Positions 36,195 to 44,017 of a stretch of 64,000 nt of DNA are shown one piece after another. The notes below the pieces were generated by a model. That model was given only the letters and a program-made list of their open reading frames with translations. It did no database searches and was not told the DNA's origin. Within the stretch, counting starts at the first letter, position 1. Each line of letters starts with the position of its first letter. Source of the stretch: Spirochaetes bacterium GWE1_32_154 (GTDB lineage Bacteria; Spirochaetota; GWE2-31-10); assembly GCA_001829315.1 (NCBI GenBank), contig MIAY01000012.1, positions 34,033-98,032 of the forward strand, in the 5' to 3' direction. Made by a program: the position numbers and the translations under genes.

Positions 36195-37088
36195 TTATTT
36201 CAAATTCTTAATTTCTAAAATGGATAAATTAGTTGCTTCTGATATAATTAAAATATCAACACCTTTTTTTAGTAATCTTGTTGCAACTTCTTTTTTTTCA
36301 GTAATCTTCCCTTTCTCAATCAACTTCGTCGCTGTAGACATAATCACACCTCCTGCTTTATCATCATTCTCTTTTACAATCTCCATCAATTTATCAACAT
36401 CAAGATTATCATCTATCTCATACAAATACCGGATAATCTTTTCAAAAAATATCAGTCCTTTCGGTTCCTCTATATATAATTTACCAATTTTGAATATTTT
36501 TTCAAGGTTTTCATTGAGAATATTTTCATTATAACTGTATTTCATTATTTGCATGAGAATTTTTAGAAGTTGTCCGGTAATTTTCTGTTTAATGTCATCA
36601 TTTGAATAACCTGATAAATCTATCACTAAATAATCAAAATTCGGAATAAATTTAAGTAAAAAATCATCTTTAATATTGAAATATTCAGAAAAAGATCGTT
36701 TTTTCCATGTGTCTTTACCGTGATAAAAAACTACCGGTAAGGTGAATATAAGTTTGTTAGTATTAGCTATACTATGTTCCTGAATATTGAGAATATATCG
36801 AAGCAATTGCACATGTGGAAATTCCGGCAAATAGCTTTTATGTTCAAATAATAATGTGATCAAAATATCTGATTCTTTATATTTGCATGTATACACTAAA
36901 TCTGAATAATATTTTTTAAGTTTCCGGTCAATATATGTTGTAGATTCAAGTGTTAATGTTTCAAGTTTTAGATTTTCTACTATTTCTTTCGGAAATGTTC
37001 CGTTTATGAGATCTATTGCATTTGCTTTATCTGAAAACGATGTTTTGAATATGGTGTCATGCGGGTCAGTTATCTTTTTTTCATTCAT
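36195..37088 (-). CDS. Rpn-family PD-(D/E)XK nuclease / transposase_31-like protein (2)
   Basis: The protein starts MNEKKITDPHDTIFKTSFSD, typical of PF04754-type proteins (xxDxxFKxxF). The core YYSDLVYTCKYKESDILITL and LFEHKSYLPEFPHVQLLRYI gives the Asp and the Glu-His-Lys-Ser of the nuclease fold. LPVVFYHGKDTW is the conserved strand after it. The tail ATRLLKKGVDILIISEATNLSI is the family's helical repeat. The ORF track begins at TTG 37103; ATG 37088 starts the conserved region, but neither has a good ribosome site. It differs from the first rpn gene at most positions, so it is not a recent copy. It is bracketed by 19-nt inverted repeats. Confidence 0.88.
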   Translation of the reverse strand: MNEKKITDPHDTIFKTSFSDKANAIDLINGTFPKEIVENLKLETLTLESTTYIDRKLKKYYSDLVYTCKYKESDILITLLFEHKSYLPEFPHVQLLRYILNIQEHSIANTNKLIFTLPVVFYHGKDTWKKRSFSEYFNIKDDFLLKFIPNFDYLVIDLSGYSNDDIKQKITGQLLKILMQIMKYSYNENILNENLEKIFKIGKLYIEEPKGLIFFEKIIRYLYEIDDNLDVDKLMEIVKENDDKAGGVIMSTATKLIEKGKITEKKEVATRLLKKGVDILIISEATNLSILEIKNLK

Positions 37089-37281
37089 TTTAATATAGTA
37101 CAATTTTGAGTGTAAATTGACAATAGAGCTTTTTGAAAATGTCGAAGATTTTTATAATAGTTCACCGGTTTGGTGGAAACCGGCTTGACTGTCCGGATGC
37201 GCCGGTGTGTCTACCAAAGAAAGGATATCAGGTCATTCATCTTCGCCGGCACGGACGCCGGCTCTTCTAAATACCAAAATC

Positions 37282-37300
37282 GCGGTCAATGAGAACTAAC
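37282..37300 (-). repeat. Right inverted repeat flanking the second rpn gene
   Basis: Reverse complement GTTAGTTCTCATTGACCGC, partner of 36142-36160. It touches the stop codon of the thioredoxin-like gene. The adjacent 37140-37280 stretch is GC-richer and has small stems such as GCCGGC-acggac-GCCGGC. Confidence 0.55.
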
Positions 37301-37704
37301 TAAAGCTTCATCAGTAATACTTTTTCAAGCTCTTCGTATGGGAAAAACCCTTCATGTCTGTAATATTCATTACCATTTTTATCAAGAAAAACCTGAGTTG
37401 GAATTACCCTGATTTTATATTCCTGTGAATATTTTTGTTGCTCCGGAGTCCACACATCATAGAAAACAACTTCAACTTGATCTTTGTATTTTTCCTGAAC
37501 TTTCTCCATAACCGGTTTCATCATTTTGCAGGGAACACAATTTACCGAGCCTAATTCGATGAATGTGATTTTGTCAGCATTCGCTGTCTGATTTGAACTA
37601 CTCACTTTTGTGGTAGTTACTTTTTGTGTTGCCGATGCCTCTTTTTTACATCCAAAGAACAGGACAAATAATACTGTTATTCCAATAATAGCTGTTTTTT
37701 TCAT
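37300..37704 (-). CDS. Thioredoxin-fold lipoprotein
   Basis: The signal ends in lipobox LFFGC, followed by a Ser/Thr linker and a thioredoxin domain with the active site NCVPCKMM (CxxC), the cis-Pro loop VIPTQVF and a conserved strand TFIELGS. At 134 residues it is a single domain. It lies 9 nt after the CcdA-like gene, whose family passes electrons from cytoplasmic thioredoxin to periplasmic thioredoxins, so the two should form a reducing relay outside the inner membrane. It is the last gene of the arsR1-led operon. The link to arsenic detoxification is inference. Confidence 0.92.
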   Translation of the reverse strand: MKKTAIIGITVLFVLFFGCKKEASATQKVTTTKVSSSNQTANADKITFIELGSVNCVPCKMMKPVMEKVQEKYKDQVEVVFYDVWTPEQQKYSQEYKIRVIPTQVFLDKNGNEYYRHEGFFPYEELEKVLLMKL

Positions 37705-37713
37705 ACGATCCCC

Positions 37714-38433
37714 TTATACTAATTGTAATTTGTGAAATATATCAATAATAAAATACACCGCCCCGAATAAAAGTATGATCCCGCATACTATTCTGATACC
37801 TTTAAGTATTGAATTGCTATTGGATGTTTTAATGAAACTTTCAACAACTTTTCCGAATGTACCAAAAAGTATAATTACTAATGTATGACCAAGTGCGAAT
37901 GCGGTTAGCAACAATACCGCTTTTACAATATCAACTGATGCAGTTGTGAAAACAACACCGAGAATTGGTGCAAGATAAGCAAATGTACATGGGCCTAAAC
38001 CGATTCCGAAGAATAATCCCATTACAAATGCTGTAATAAGATTTTTTCTATCAAACTGTGGCTGACTGAATATACCGGAAAGAAAGTTAAGATGTATTAC
38101 ATTGAAAAAATATAACGCCATGAGAATTAATAGAATAGCGATTACAGCACTGCCGATTATCCCGGTATCACCTAAAATCTGTCCGAAAATCCCTGTAATT
38201 ATCCCGATTGCTGCTAATGTTACCAGTATGCCTGATGAGAAAACAAACGAAATCAAAAACGATTTTTTGATTGATATTGATTTGTTACTTATTACACCAA
38301 TAACCAGTGGAATACTTGAAAGATGACACGGGCTTAAAATAACACTGAACACCCCCCAGATAAAAGACGAAAAAACGGCAAGTAATATATTGGTACTTAA
38401 AAAACCATACAGTGATGTAAATATACCTTCCAT
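37714..38433 (-). CDS. CcdA/DsbD-like thiol-electron transporter
   Basis: Six hydrophobic helices are evident in 239 residues. The redox Cys pair of the family is seen in SVILSPCHLSSIPLVIG (helix 1) and GLGPCTFAYLAPILG (helix 4). CcdA moves electrons from cytoplasmic thioredoxin across the membrane. It sits between the permeases and the thioredoxin lipoprotein in one minus-strand operon headed by arsR1, so it probably reduces that lipoprotein. The start follows the upstream gene by 23 nt with a GGGGG-type ribosome site. Confidence 0.88.
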   Translation of the reverse strand: MEGIFTSLYGFLSTNILLAVFSSFIWGVFSVILSPCHLSSIPLVIGVISNKSISIKKSFLISFVFSSGILVTLAAIGIITGIFGQILGDTGIIGSAVIAILLILMALYFFNVIHLNFLSGIFSQPQFDRKNLITAFVMGLFFGIGLGPCTFAYLAPILGVVFTTASVDIVKAVLLLTAFALGHTLVIILFGTFGKVVESFIKTSNSNSILKGIRIVCGIILLFGAVYFIIDIFHKLQLV

Positions 38434-38456
38434 TCAAGACCCCCTCGTATATAAAA

Positions 38457-38999
38457 TTATTGTGGACTTTTTACTTCAAAACCGGTGTTTTTAAAAATCT
38501 TTTCCATTATAAAACCGATTGCAATGAATATGGGCAATGAAATAAGTGATCTTAGAAGTGTAAATTCAATACCTAAAAATGCTATTTCAAAACCTAACAT
38601 AGGGATTTTCAATGTTGAAAAAGCTCCTAAATATATAAAAATATTTCGTATGCTTGCTCCTTTCTTCCATAGTAAATACGTCACAGGAAATGCACCGTAT
38701 AAAGGTCCTGCTTGAAGCATTGCAAACAAAATAACCCATACAATACCCCAGTGACTCGAACCGTCACCAATATGTCTTTGAATTTTTTCTTTAGGCACCC
38801 AGACATCAAATAATCCGATTAAAATAAATATTAAAGGAATAAAACTTATCATTTCCATCAAAAAGCTATTAAAATTGGCAGTAATTTTTTTCCCCGATTC
38901 AAAAGGTAATACGAACGATATAATAATAAAAACTATAAATGAAAGTAGAATAATGAGATCAATTTTATTTTTTTTTACAAATTGTGAAATGAAATTCAT
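38457..38999 (-). CDS. Half-size permease, ArsP/DUF318-related (2)
   Basis: 180 residues with about five hydrophobic segments (IDLIILLSFIVFIIISFVLP, ISFIPLIFILIGLFDVW, WGIVWVILFAMLQAGPLYG). LIGLFDVWVPKEKIQRHIGD resembles the permease family PF03773 motif in which the second half begins with a membrane-edge xxYLG/HIG pattern. It overlaps the preceding half-size permease by 4 nt (ATGA), so the two are coupled and may form a heterodimer equal to one full ArsP-like protein. Substrate unknown; location in an arsenic operon suggests export of an arsenical. Confidence 0.75.
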   Translation of the reverse strand: MNFISQFVKKNKIDLIILLSFIVFIIISFVLPFESGKKITANFNSFLMEMISFIPLIFILIGLFDVWVPKEKIQRHIGDGSSHWGIVWVILFAMLQAGPLYGAFPVTYLLWKKGASIRNIFIYLGAFSTLKIPMLGFEIAFLGIEFTLLRSLISLPIFIAIGFIMEKIFKNTGFEVKSPQ

Positions 39000-39475
39000 A
39001 GTATTACTCCTATCAGTGTACCAATAATAATTGCTGCAATAAAACTTAAAAAATTACGGATTATAGTGACTTTAATACCAAAATATTTAATTTCAATCGG
39101 CATAGTTACAATTCCCACCATCATTAAGGTTGTAATAAATATAGCAATTATATTATATTGAACGCCATTATCAAGTAATATCTTACCCAGCGGATATGAA
39201 ATAAAGCCGGGAATTAATGATATTGAACCGATCAAAGCAGCTATTATCATCCCCATTATTCCGGAATCTTTTCCCAGATATTTTATAAGTATCTCATCAG
39301 GCAATAAAAATAGAAGAAAACTAACTGAAATCAATATCGTTAAAAATGGAGGTAATACATTAATAAACATTAATGCCCCTTTTTTTAAACCTTTCATAGT
39401 TTTTGATTTATCTATCAAAAAAAGAATTAAAAAAATAAAAACAGTCACAGAAAATAAAATAATAATAGATAACAT
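38996..39475 (-). CDS. Half-size permease, ArsP/DUF318-related (1)
   Basis: 159 residues, about four hydrophobic helices. LPPFLTILISVSFLLFLLPD followed by EILIKYLGKDSGIMGMIIAAL and GSISLIPGFISYPLGKILLD follows the permease pattern (exposed Leu-Gly motif, then a Pro/Gly-rich helix). It ends with IIGTLIGVIL. The 4-nt overlap with the next permease gene points to a two-subunit transporter. A full-length ArsP-like gene lies directly upstream, so the operon encodes one complete and one split permease. Confidence 0.75.
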   Translation of the reverse strand: MLSIIILFSVTVFIFLILFLIDKSKTMKGLKKGALMFINVLPPFLTILISVSFLLFLLPDEILIKYLGKDSGIMGMIIAALIGSISLIPGFISYPLGKILLDNGVQYNIIAIFITTLMMVGIVTMPIEIKYFGIKVTIIRNFLSFIAAIIIGTLIGVIL

Positions 39476-39500
39476 CGTAACCTCACTTTTAGTTTATAAT

Positions 39501-40685
39501 TTACCCGACAAAATAACCAAAAACCCACCCTGCTAATGTTGACAAAATAACAACTAATATTACATACACAGACGTTTTTTTCAAGCCAAGTTCTCCATTA
39601 ATGACAAGCATTGAAGGAAGTGACAATGAAGGACCTGCCAGTAATAATGCAAGAGCCGGACCTTTACCCATACCGGCACCCATTAACCCCTGTAAAATAG
39701 GAACTTCGGTTAAAGTGGCAAAATACATAAAAGCACCTGATATTGATGCAATAAAGTTTGAGAACAGTGAATTACCACCGACTAAACCGGCAACCCATTT
39801 CATGGGTATTAACGCTTCATGTCCCGGGCGCCCCAGAAGAAAACCGGCAACCAATACACCACCAAATAATAATGGAACAATTTGTACAGCAAAATCCCGT
39901 GTTGCGATAACCCAGTCTTTTATTTCCTCTTTTGTAAACCAGAGAATAAGAAAAGTTATTAAAAGTATGCCGAAGAAACCTGAAATTATCCATTTATAAT
40001 TAAATATAACATCCCAGCCTGACATGGAACCTTTTGATGGTGCCCAGTTCAAAAATATAAGTATAGCAATCATTGAAAACATATAAAGTGAATCCTGCCA
40101 TAACTTACGACCTTCTCCACCGTGGTAGGCAAACATTCTTTCATCGGTTAATCGTTTTTCGTCTTCTTTCCTGAATATCAAGTGCATTAAGAAACCGATA
40201 ACGAATGCAAATACTATAGCTCCGATTGTTCTAGCAAGGCCAAGCTGCCAGCCCAGAACTTTTGCAGTTAAAACAATCGCAAGTATATTAATAGCCGGAC
40301 CTGAATAAAGAAATGAAATTGCAGGGCCTAAACCGGCGCCTTTTTTATAGATACCCTTAAAAATAGGTAAAACGGTACATGAACATACGGCAAGAATTGC
40401 TCCTGAAAATGAAGCAACCGAGTATGCTATAACTTTATTTGCTTTAGGACCAAGATACCGTATAACAGCTTGTTGGTTCAGGAAAACCATAATAGCTCCG
40501 GCAATAAAGAACGCCGGAATTAAACAAAGAAGCACATGCTGCTGTGCATATTCACCAAGCATTAAAAATGCTTCACTGATTGAACCTGCAATTCGCGGAT
40601 TACCAAAAGGGACAAAATAGGCAAATAAAAATATCAGTGTTACTATCAGCAAACTGATATTCTTAGAAATCTTCTTTTCTGACAT
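39501..40685 (-). CDS. ArsP-like permease
   Basis: The 394-residue membrane protein has about ten helices. The signature is VIRYLGPKANKVIAYSVASF followed by AVCSCTVLPIFKGIYKKGAGLGPA, the CSC-x-V-x-P motif of PF03773 permeases such as ArsP, which exports trivalent organoarsenicals. A second conserved half has ATLTEVPILQGLMGAGMGKG and ALLLAGPSLSLPSMLVI. Position within an ArsR operon, behind the DGC and small thioredoxin genes, supports a role in arsenical resistance. Actual substrate (methylarsenite, other thiol-reactive compounds) is not settled by sequence. Confidence 0.85.
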   Translation of the reverse strand: MSEKKISKNISLLIVTLIFLFAYFVPFGNPRIAGSISEAFLMLGEYAQQHVLLCLIPAFFIAGAIMVFLNQQAVIRYLGPKANKVIAYSVASFSGAILAVCSCTVLPIFKGIYKKGAGLGPAISFLYSGPAINILAIVLTAKVLGWQLGLARTIGAIVFAFVIGFLMHLIFRKEDEKRLTDERMFAYHGGEGRKLWQDSLYMFSMIAILIFLNWAPSKGSMSGWDVIFNYKWIISGFFGILLITFLILWFTKEEIKDWVIATRDFAVQIVPLLFGGVLVAGFLLGRPGHEALIPMKWVAGLVGGNSLFSNFIASISGAFMYFATLTEVPILQGLMGAGMGKGPALALLLAGPSLSLPSMLVINGELGLKKTSVYVILVVILSTLAGWVFGYFVG

Positions 40686-40697
40686 ATAAAACTCCGT

Positions 40698-41060
40698 TTA
40701 GATTTTAACAGATATTTCTGAAGTAACACGACTTATGACTTCTTGAGTTATTTCTGTTTTACCTTTTTCAACACCATAATTTGTGGTTATAAAATGTTCA
40801 AAAGGTATATTATTTTTTTCAAATATTTTTTTCCCGCAACCAACCGGACATCCGTCAATCACTATGTTTTTATCAGCACTTTTGCCGGATTGAATAAAAC
40901 CTGATAAATCAGCACCAACAGCTGCAAGACACGTCATACTTCCAAAGCCCTGATCACGAAGTTTTCTCGCAACCTGATCTGATAATAAACCTGTATTTGC
41001 TGCACCTGAACAGGCGTACACTAATTTAATTTGAGAACCGGCACAACTGCATCCTGCCAT
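40698..41060 (-). CDS. DGC-motif zinc-binding protein
   Basis: A small soluble protein (120 residues) with paired Cys at the N-terminus (MAGCSCAGSQIKLVYACSGAANTG) and the family signature IVIDGCPVGCGKKIFE. Five to seven Cys residues fit a bound zinc or a thiol-transfer role. Such DGC proteins often occur beside ArsP-type permeases and small thioredoxins, as here. It starts 1 nt after the small thioredoxin stop, so the genes are coupled. The biochemical role is unknown; a cytoplasmic metalloid chaperone is a possibility only. Confidence 0.85.
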   Translation of the reverse strand: MAGCSCAGSQIKLVYACSGAANTGLLSDQVARKLRDQGFGSMTCLAAVGADLSGFIQSGKSADKNIVIDGCPVGCGKKIFEKNNIPFEHFITTNYGVEKGKTEITQEVISRVTSEISVKI

Positions 41061-41061
41061 A

Positions 41062-41301
41062 TTACTTCACCTCTTTTAAAATTGTTATAATCTGATCTTT
41101 TGTTAATAACTTACCGGCACTTTTTACATCCCCGTCAATCGCTAACGCAGGTGTTACCATAACCCCCATATCCATAATATCATCGATGTTATCTACTTTA
41201 ACCAGTTCTGCATCAAGACCAATTTCCGTTAATGCCTCTCTTGCATTTGCTTCTAACATTTTGCATTTCGGGCAACCCGTTCCTAAAATTTGTACTTTCA
41301 T
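41062..41301 (-). CDS. Small redox-active thioredoxin-like protein
   Basis: At 79 residues this is a minimal thioredoxin fold with active site GTGCPKCKMLE and cis-Pro loop VMVTPALAIDG. It is of the 'redox-active disulfide protein 2' type that accompanies PF03773 permeases in arsenic and metal operons. GGAGGC precedes the ATG. Upstream is a 118-bp MITE inserted between it and arsR1, so any readthrough from arsR1 must pass the element's hairpins. Confidence 0.9.
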   Translation of the reverse strand: MKVQILGTGCPKCKMLEANAREALTEIGLDAELVKVDNIDDIMDMGVMVTPALAIDGDVKSAGKLLTKDQIITILKEVK

Positions 41302-41340
41302 TGTAAGCCTCCATGTATAAATAATTTTTTCTAATAAACT

Positions 41341-41458
41341 GAGCTTCTTGCAAAAATCCCTTATTTATCTCGAATTTTTGCATGAAGCTACTTTAAACGC
41401 AATTTTATTGCGTAACGGCGGACGAAAATCAAGTACTCTTGATTTTTGCAAGAGCCTC
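41341..41458 (+). mobile_element. 118-bp MITE at the arsR1 stop codon (copy 2)
   Basis: Ends GAGCTTCTTGCAAAAAT and ATTTTTGCAAGAGCCTC; target duplication AACT at 41337-41340 and 41459-41462. The right duplication overlaps the arsR1 stop codon TAG (41461-41463 on the minus strand), so the stop is preserved. More diverged inside (ACTTTAAACGCAATTTTATTGCG) than copy 1. Confidence 0.9.
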
Positions 41459-41460
41459 AA

Positions 41461-41835
41461 CTATGAGTTAATTTCTGTTGCACCGATGACACATTTCCCG
41501 TTTTCTCGAAGAATAAGCCGTTTTCGTAGATTTTCAAAATCCTCATTCAGTAAGTCATCCGGTATAAGATTTATTAGTGATATAAGCTCGTTTAAAAAAA
41601 CATCATCAGGATTTTTTTTTATTGAATACATAACAAATTTCCCTTGTTTATTTTCATCAAGAATATCAGCATTATTCAGTTCTTTTATTTGTTTTGATAC
41701 GGTATAAAAAGGAAGTTGTAATGCATCAACAATTTCACAAACGCAGAGTTCTAATTTTGATTTTATTAATGTTTTAATAATGCGAACACGTGTTAAGTCA
41801 GAAATTGCTTTTAAACGTTTAATATATAATTTCAC
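41461..41835 (-). CDS. arsR: ArsR-family repressor (1)
   Basis: A winged-helix repressor of the ArsR/SmtB family: LKAISDLTRVRIIKTLIKSK, the metalloid-binding region ELCVCEIVDAL (CxC) and the recognition helix LPFYTVSKQIKELNNADIL. A third Cys lies near the C-terminus (GKCVIGATE). The ORF track starts at TTG 41853; GTG 41835 has AAAGGA 6 nt upstream and fits the family start. It heads the operon running down to the thioredoxin lipoprotein. An inverted repeat overlapping its -10 box is the probable self-binding site. Arsenite release of repression is family knowledge. Confidence 0.9.
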   Translation of the reverse strand: MKLYIKRLKAISDLTRVRIIKTLIKSKLELCVCEIVDALQLPFYTVSKQIKELNNADILDENKQGKFVMYSIKKNPDDVFLNELISLINLIPDDLLNEDFENLRKRLILRENGKCVIGATEINS

Positions 41836-41855
41836 ACTATATCCTTTTAACAATC

Positions 41856-41875
41856 ATTTGCATATACGTGCAAAT
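41856..41875. promoter_or_regulatory. Candidate ArsR operator
   Basis: ATTTGCA-TATACG-TGCAAAT, a perfect 7-bp inverted repeat, lies between the arsR1 start and its -10 box and overlaps the latter. Confidence 0.65.
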
Positions 41876-41901
41876 ATACAAGTGTTATTGAAAAATGTCA
41901 A
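41873..41901 (-). promoter_or_regulatory. Promoter of the arsR1 operon
   Basis: On the minus strand TTGACA (41901-41896) and TATATT (41878-41873) are spaced by 17 nt, a near-consensus sigma-70 promoter about 40 nt upstream of the GTG start. Confidence 0.7.
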
Positions 41902-42057
41902 GTAAATATTTTAACCGTTACGCTTCTTGACAGAAGTCTTCAAAAAATAAATTCTTTTAGAAGTATATTAAATATAGCATTTAAAAATGAACAGTCATTG
42001 ATATTTTATTCAATTTCAATTAAGATGTTTGATACTATTTAAAAAGGAAAAGACTAT

Positions 42058-42777
42058 ATGAAAAATAAAATACTTTATGCATTACTTGTTTTAATAGCAA
42101 TTTTTTTATTAAGTTGTCGTACAATGTCATTAAATCAAACTGCTGAGAATCTTAAAAAAGGCAAGGGAGAATCTCTTTTTACTCCTAATGTTGGTGGCAT
42201 CTTTATTTATAATCCGTCTCCATATTCTATGCCGTATATTGGAGATGCTTTTATTAGTCTTGGATATCAACAACGATTTGGTTTAACTGATTTAATTGAA
42301 TTGCAGTTTAAGCACGATATAATTTTAATGTTTCCATTACCTGAAATTATTTCATATACAGATTTCGGGGTTAAATTTAATCTATATGAGAAAGATAAAT
42401 TTAATATTGCTATTATACCTTATTCCGGTTGGTTTGGTGGTAATGGTAACAGGCCAATTACCGGGCCGACTACGGGATTTAAGTTTTTAGTAAGCGGGTA
42501 TAATGATAAATTTAAAAATTCTCCATATTTTGGCTCAATTATTCAATTTAAGAAAGATATTGTATATTTTGAATATAATCAAAATTATGAATATTTATTT
42601 GATTTAGACTTAGGTCTATCTTTTGGTTGTGAAATAAATAGAAAGGTTATTACTCGTCATGAATTTAGTATAAGCTCAAATATCAGTTTCAATAATAATG
42701 CATCGTTAGGACTTATTGGAGTATCATGTGCTTATAATATTTCTGTTGGCGGAGACTATTTTTTTAAGAAGAAATAA
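42058..42777 (+). CDS. Lipoprotein with outer-membrane barrel-like body
   Basis: Lipobox LLSC follows a hydrophobic signal (YALLVLIAIFLLSC). The 220-residue mature part has repeated alternating strands with Gly and aromatic residues (FISLGYQQRFGLTDLIELQF, YTDFGVKFNLY, FKFLVSGYND) and ends VGGDYFFKKK. No named family. It sits alone on the plus strand between the two minus-strand arsenic operons, with AAAGGAAAA before the ATG. Whether it belongs to the arsenic island functionally is unknown. Confidence 0.75.
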   Translation: MKNKILYALLVLIAIFLLSCRTMSLNQTAENLKKGKGESLFTPNVGGIFIYNPSPYSMPYIGDAFISLGYQQRFGLTDLIELQFKHDIILMFPLPEIISYTDFGVKFNLYEKDKFNIAIIPYSGWFGGNGNRPITGPTTGFKFLVSGYNDKFKNSPYFGSIIQFKKDIVYFEYNQNYEYLFDLDLGLSFGCEINRKVITRHEFSISSNISFNNNASLGLIGVSCAYNISVGGDYFFKKK

Positions 42778-42792
42778 AATAACCTTACAACT

Positions 42793-42805
42793 GAGGCTCT
42801 TGCAT
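42793..42805 (+). repeat. Solitary MITE end 3' of acr3
   Basis: GAGGCTCTTGCAT equals the first 12 nt of the GAGGCTC-side terminus plus one base. No partner end or target duplication is visible. It lies 6 nt beyond the acr3 stop. Confidence 0.5.
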
Positions 42806-42811
42806 AAGTCA

Positions 42812-43894
42812 CTACAAATCCTTTTTCGCAGGAAACCATTTCGTTGTTCCATTAGCGATTTTCACCAAAGTCAGCATGACCGGAACTTCAACCAGCACCC
42901 CGACAATTGTTGCTAAAACCACCGGAGATGTTGCTCCGAATAATGATATGGCAACAGCAACAGATAATTCAAAAAAATTAGAGGCTCCAATCATTCCGGC
43001 AGGAGCTGCAATATCATGACTTAATTTCAGTTTCATACTTGCAAGATACGCAATAAAGAAAATCAGAAAAGTCTGAATTGTTAACGGTATTGCAATTAAA
43101 AGTATATGAAGTGGATTTTTAATTATCACATCACCCTGAAAAGAGAAAATAATAATTAGAGTTAATAACAATCCGCCAATTGTGACATTATTAAATTTCG
43201 GAATGAATTTTTTGTTAAAGTACTCTTCACCTTTATTTTTAATAACAGTTACTCTTGTTGCAATACCGCCTGCTAAAGGAATTACTACAAACAGAACAAC
43301 AGATAGAATAAGTGTATCCCATGGAATGACCACACCACCGATACCAAGCAATAATACGACAATCGGGGTGAATGCAATTAGAATTATTAAATCATTTGTC
43401 GCTACCTGAATTACCGTATATGCCGGGTTTCCCTTTGTTAAATAACTCCACACAAAAACCATCGCTGTACAAGGAGCAGCACCAAGTAAAATAGCACCGG
43501 CAAAATAATCTTTAGCAAGAGCCGGAGGTATTAATGATTTAAATATAACAAACAGAAAAAACCAGGCGATTGCATACATTGTAAAAGGTTTAATAAGCCA
43601 GTTTGTTATCCAGGTAACAAATAAACCTTTCGGATTCTTTCCAACATTTTTTATACTGGCAAAATCAACCTTCATCATCATTGGATAAATCATTAACCAG
43701 ATTAAAATTGCAATAGGAATAGATACTTTTGCATATTCAAATTTACTTAGAAAATCAGGAATGCCCGGTAGAAATTTACCGATTAATATTCCGGCAATCA
43801 TACAGAGGATAACCCACAATGTTAAATATTTTTCAAAAAATCCTATCGTTAGAGCTTCTTGCAAAAATACTCTTTTTATCTTTATTTTTTGCAT
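42812..43894 (-). CDS. ACR3-family arsenite efflux permease with MITE-derived N-terminus
   Basis: This arsenite exporter has about ten helices, with the essential Cys in ILLGAAPCTAMVFVWSYLT and the conserved VATNDLIILIAFTPIV and MIGASNFFELSVAVAI. The first 15 residues, MQKIKIKRVFLQEAL, come from the MITE at 43852-43969. Removing the element and one GTTA duplication restores an older start at 43998: MKNSNTNTLTIGFFEKYL, with GGGGGGA before it. At present that start gives a 38-codon frame ending in the element, and the new ATG 43894 lies just after AGAGGT. The protein is otherwise intact, so it may still work. Confidence 0.92.
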   Translation of the reverse strand: MQKIKIKRVFLQEALTIGFFEKYLTLWVILCMIAGILIGKFLPGIPDFLSKFEYAKVSIPIAILIWLMIYPMMMKVDFASIKNVGKNPKGLFVTWITNWLIKPFTMYAIAWFFLFVIFKSLIPPALAKDYFAGAILLGAAPCTAMVFVWSYLTKGNPAYTVIQVATNDLIILIAFTPIVVLLLGIGGVVIPWDTLILSVVLFVVIPLAGGIATRVTVIKNKGEEYFNKKFIPKFNNVTIGGLLLTLIIIFSFQGDVIIKNPLHILLIAIPLTIQTFLIFFIAYLASMKLKLSHDIAAPAGMIGASNFFELSVAVAISLFGATSPVVLATIVGVLVEVPVMLTLVKIANGTTKWFPAKKDL

Positions 43895-43969
43895 GAAGTT
43901 ACCTCTAATGCGATTTTATCGCATATGGCGTACGCAAAATTGAGTACTCTCGATTTCTGCAAAAGCCAG
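43852..43969 (+). mobile_element. 118-bp MITE in the 5' end of acr3 (copy 3)
   Basis: Left end GAGCTTCTTGCAAAAAT, right end diverged (TTTCTGCAAAAGCCAG); target duplication GTTA at 43848-43851 and 43970-43973. Carries a minus-strand AGAGGT-AACTTC-ATG that now opens the acr3 frame. Confidence 0.9.
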
Positions 43970-44017
43970 GTTAATGTGTTTGTATTTGAATTTTTCATAT
44001 TGATAATCCCCCCGTTT

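Noticed and set aside
36005-37300. Integron attC sites around the rpn gene
   Set aside because: I could not fit paired GTTRRRY and RYYYAAC core sites, and there is no integrase in the window.
42793-43969. acr3 as cargo of a composite element bounded by MITE ends
   Set aside because: The end at 42793 and the one at 43969 do point toward each other, but their flanks (AACT and GTTA) differ, while 43852-43969 alone has its own matched GTTA duplication.
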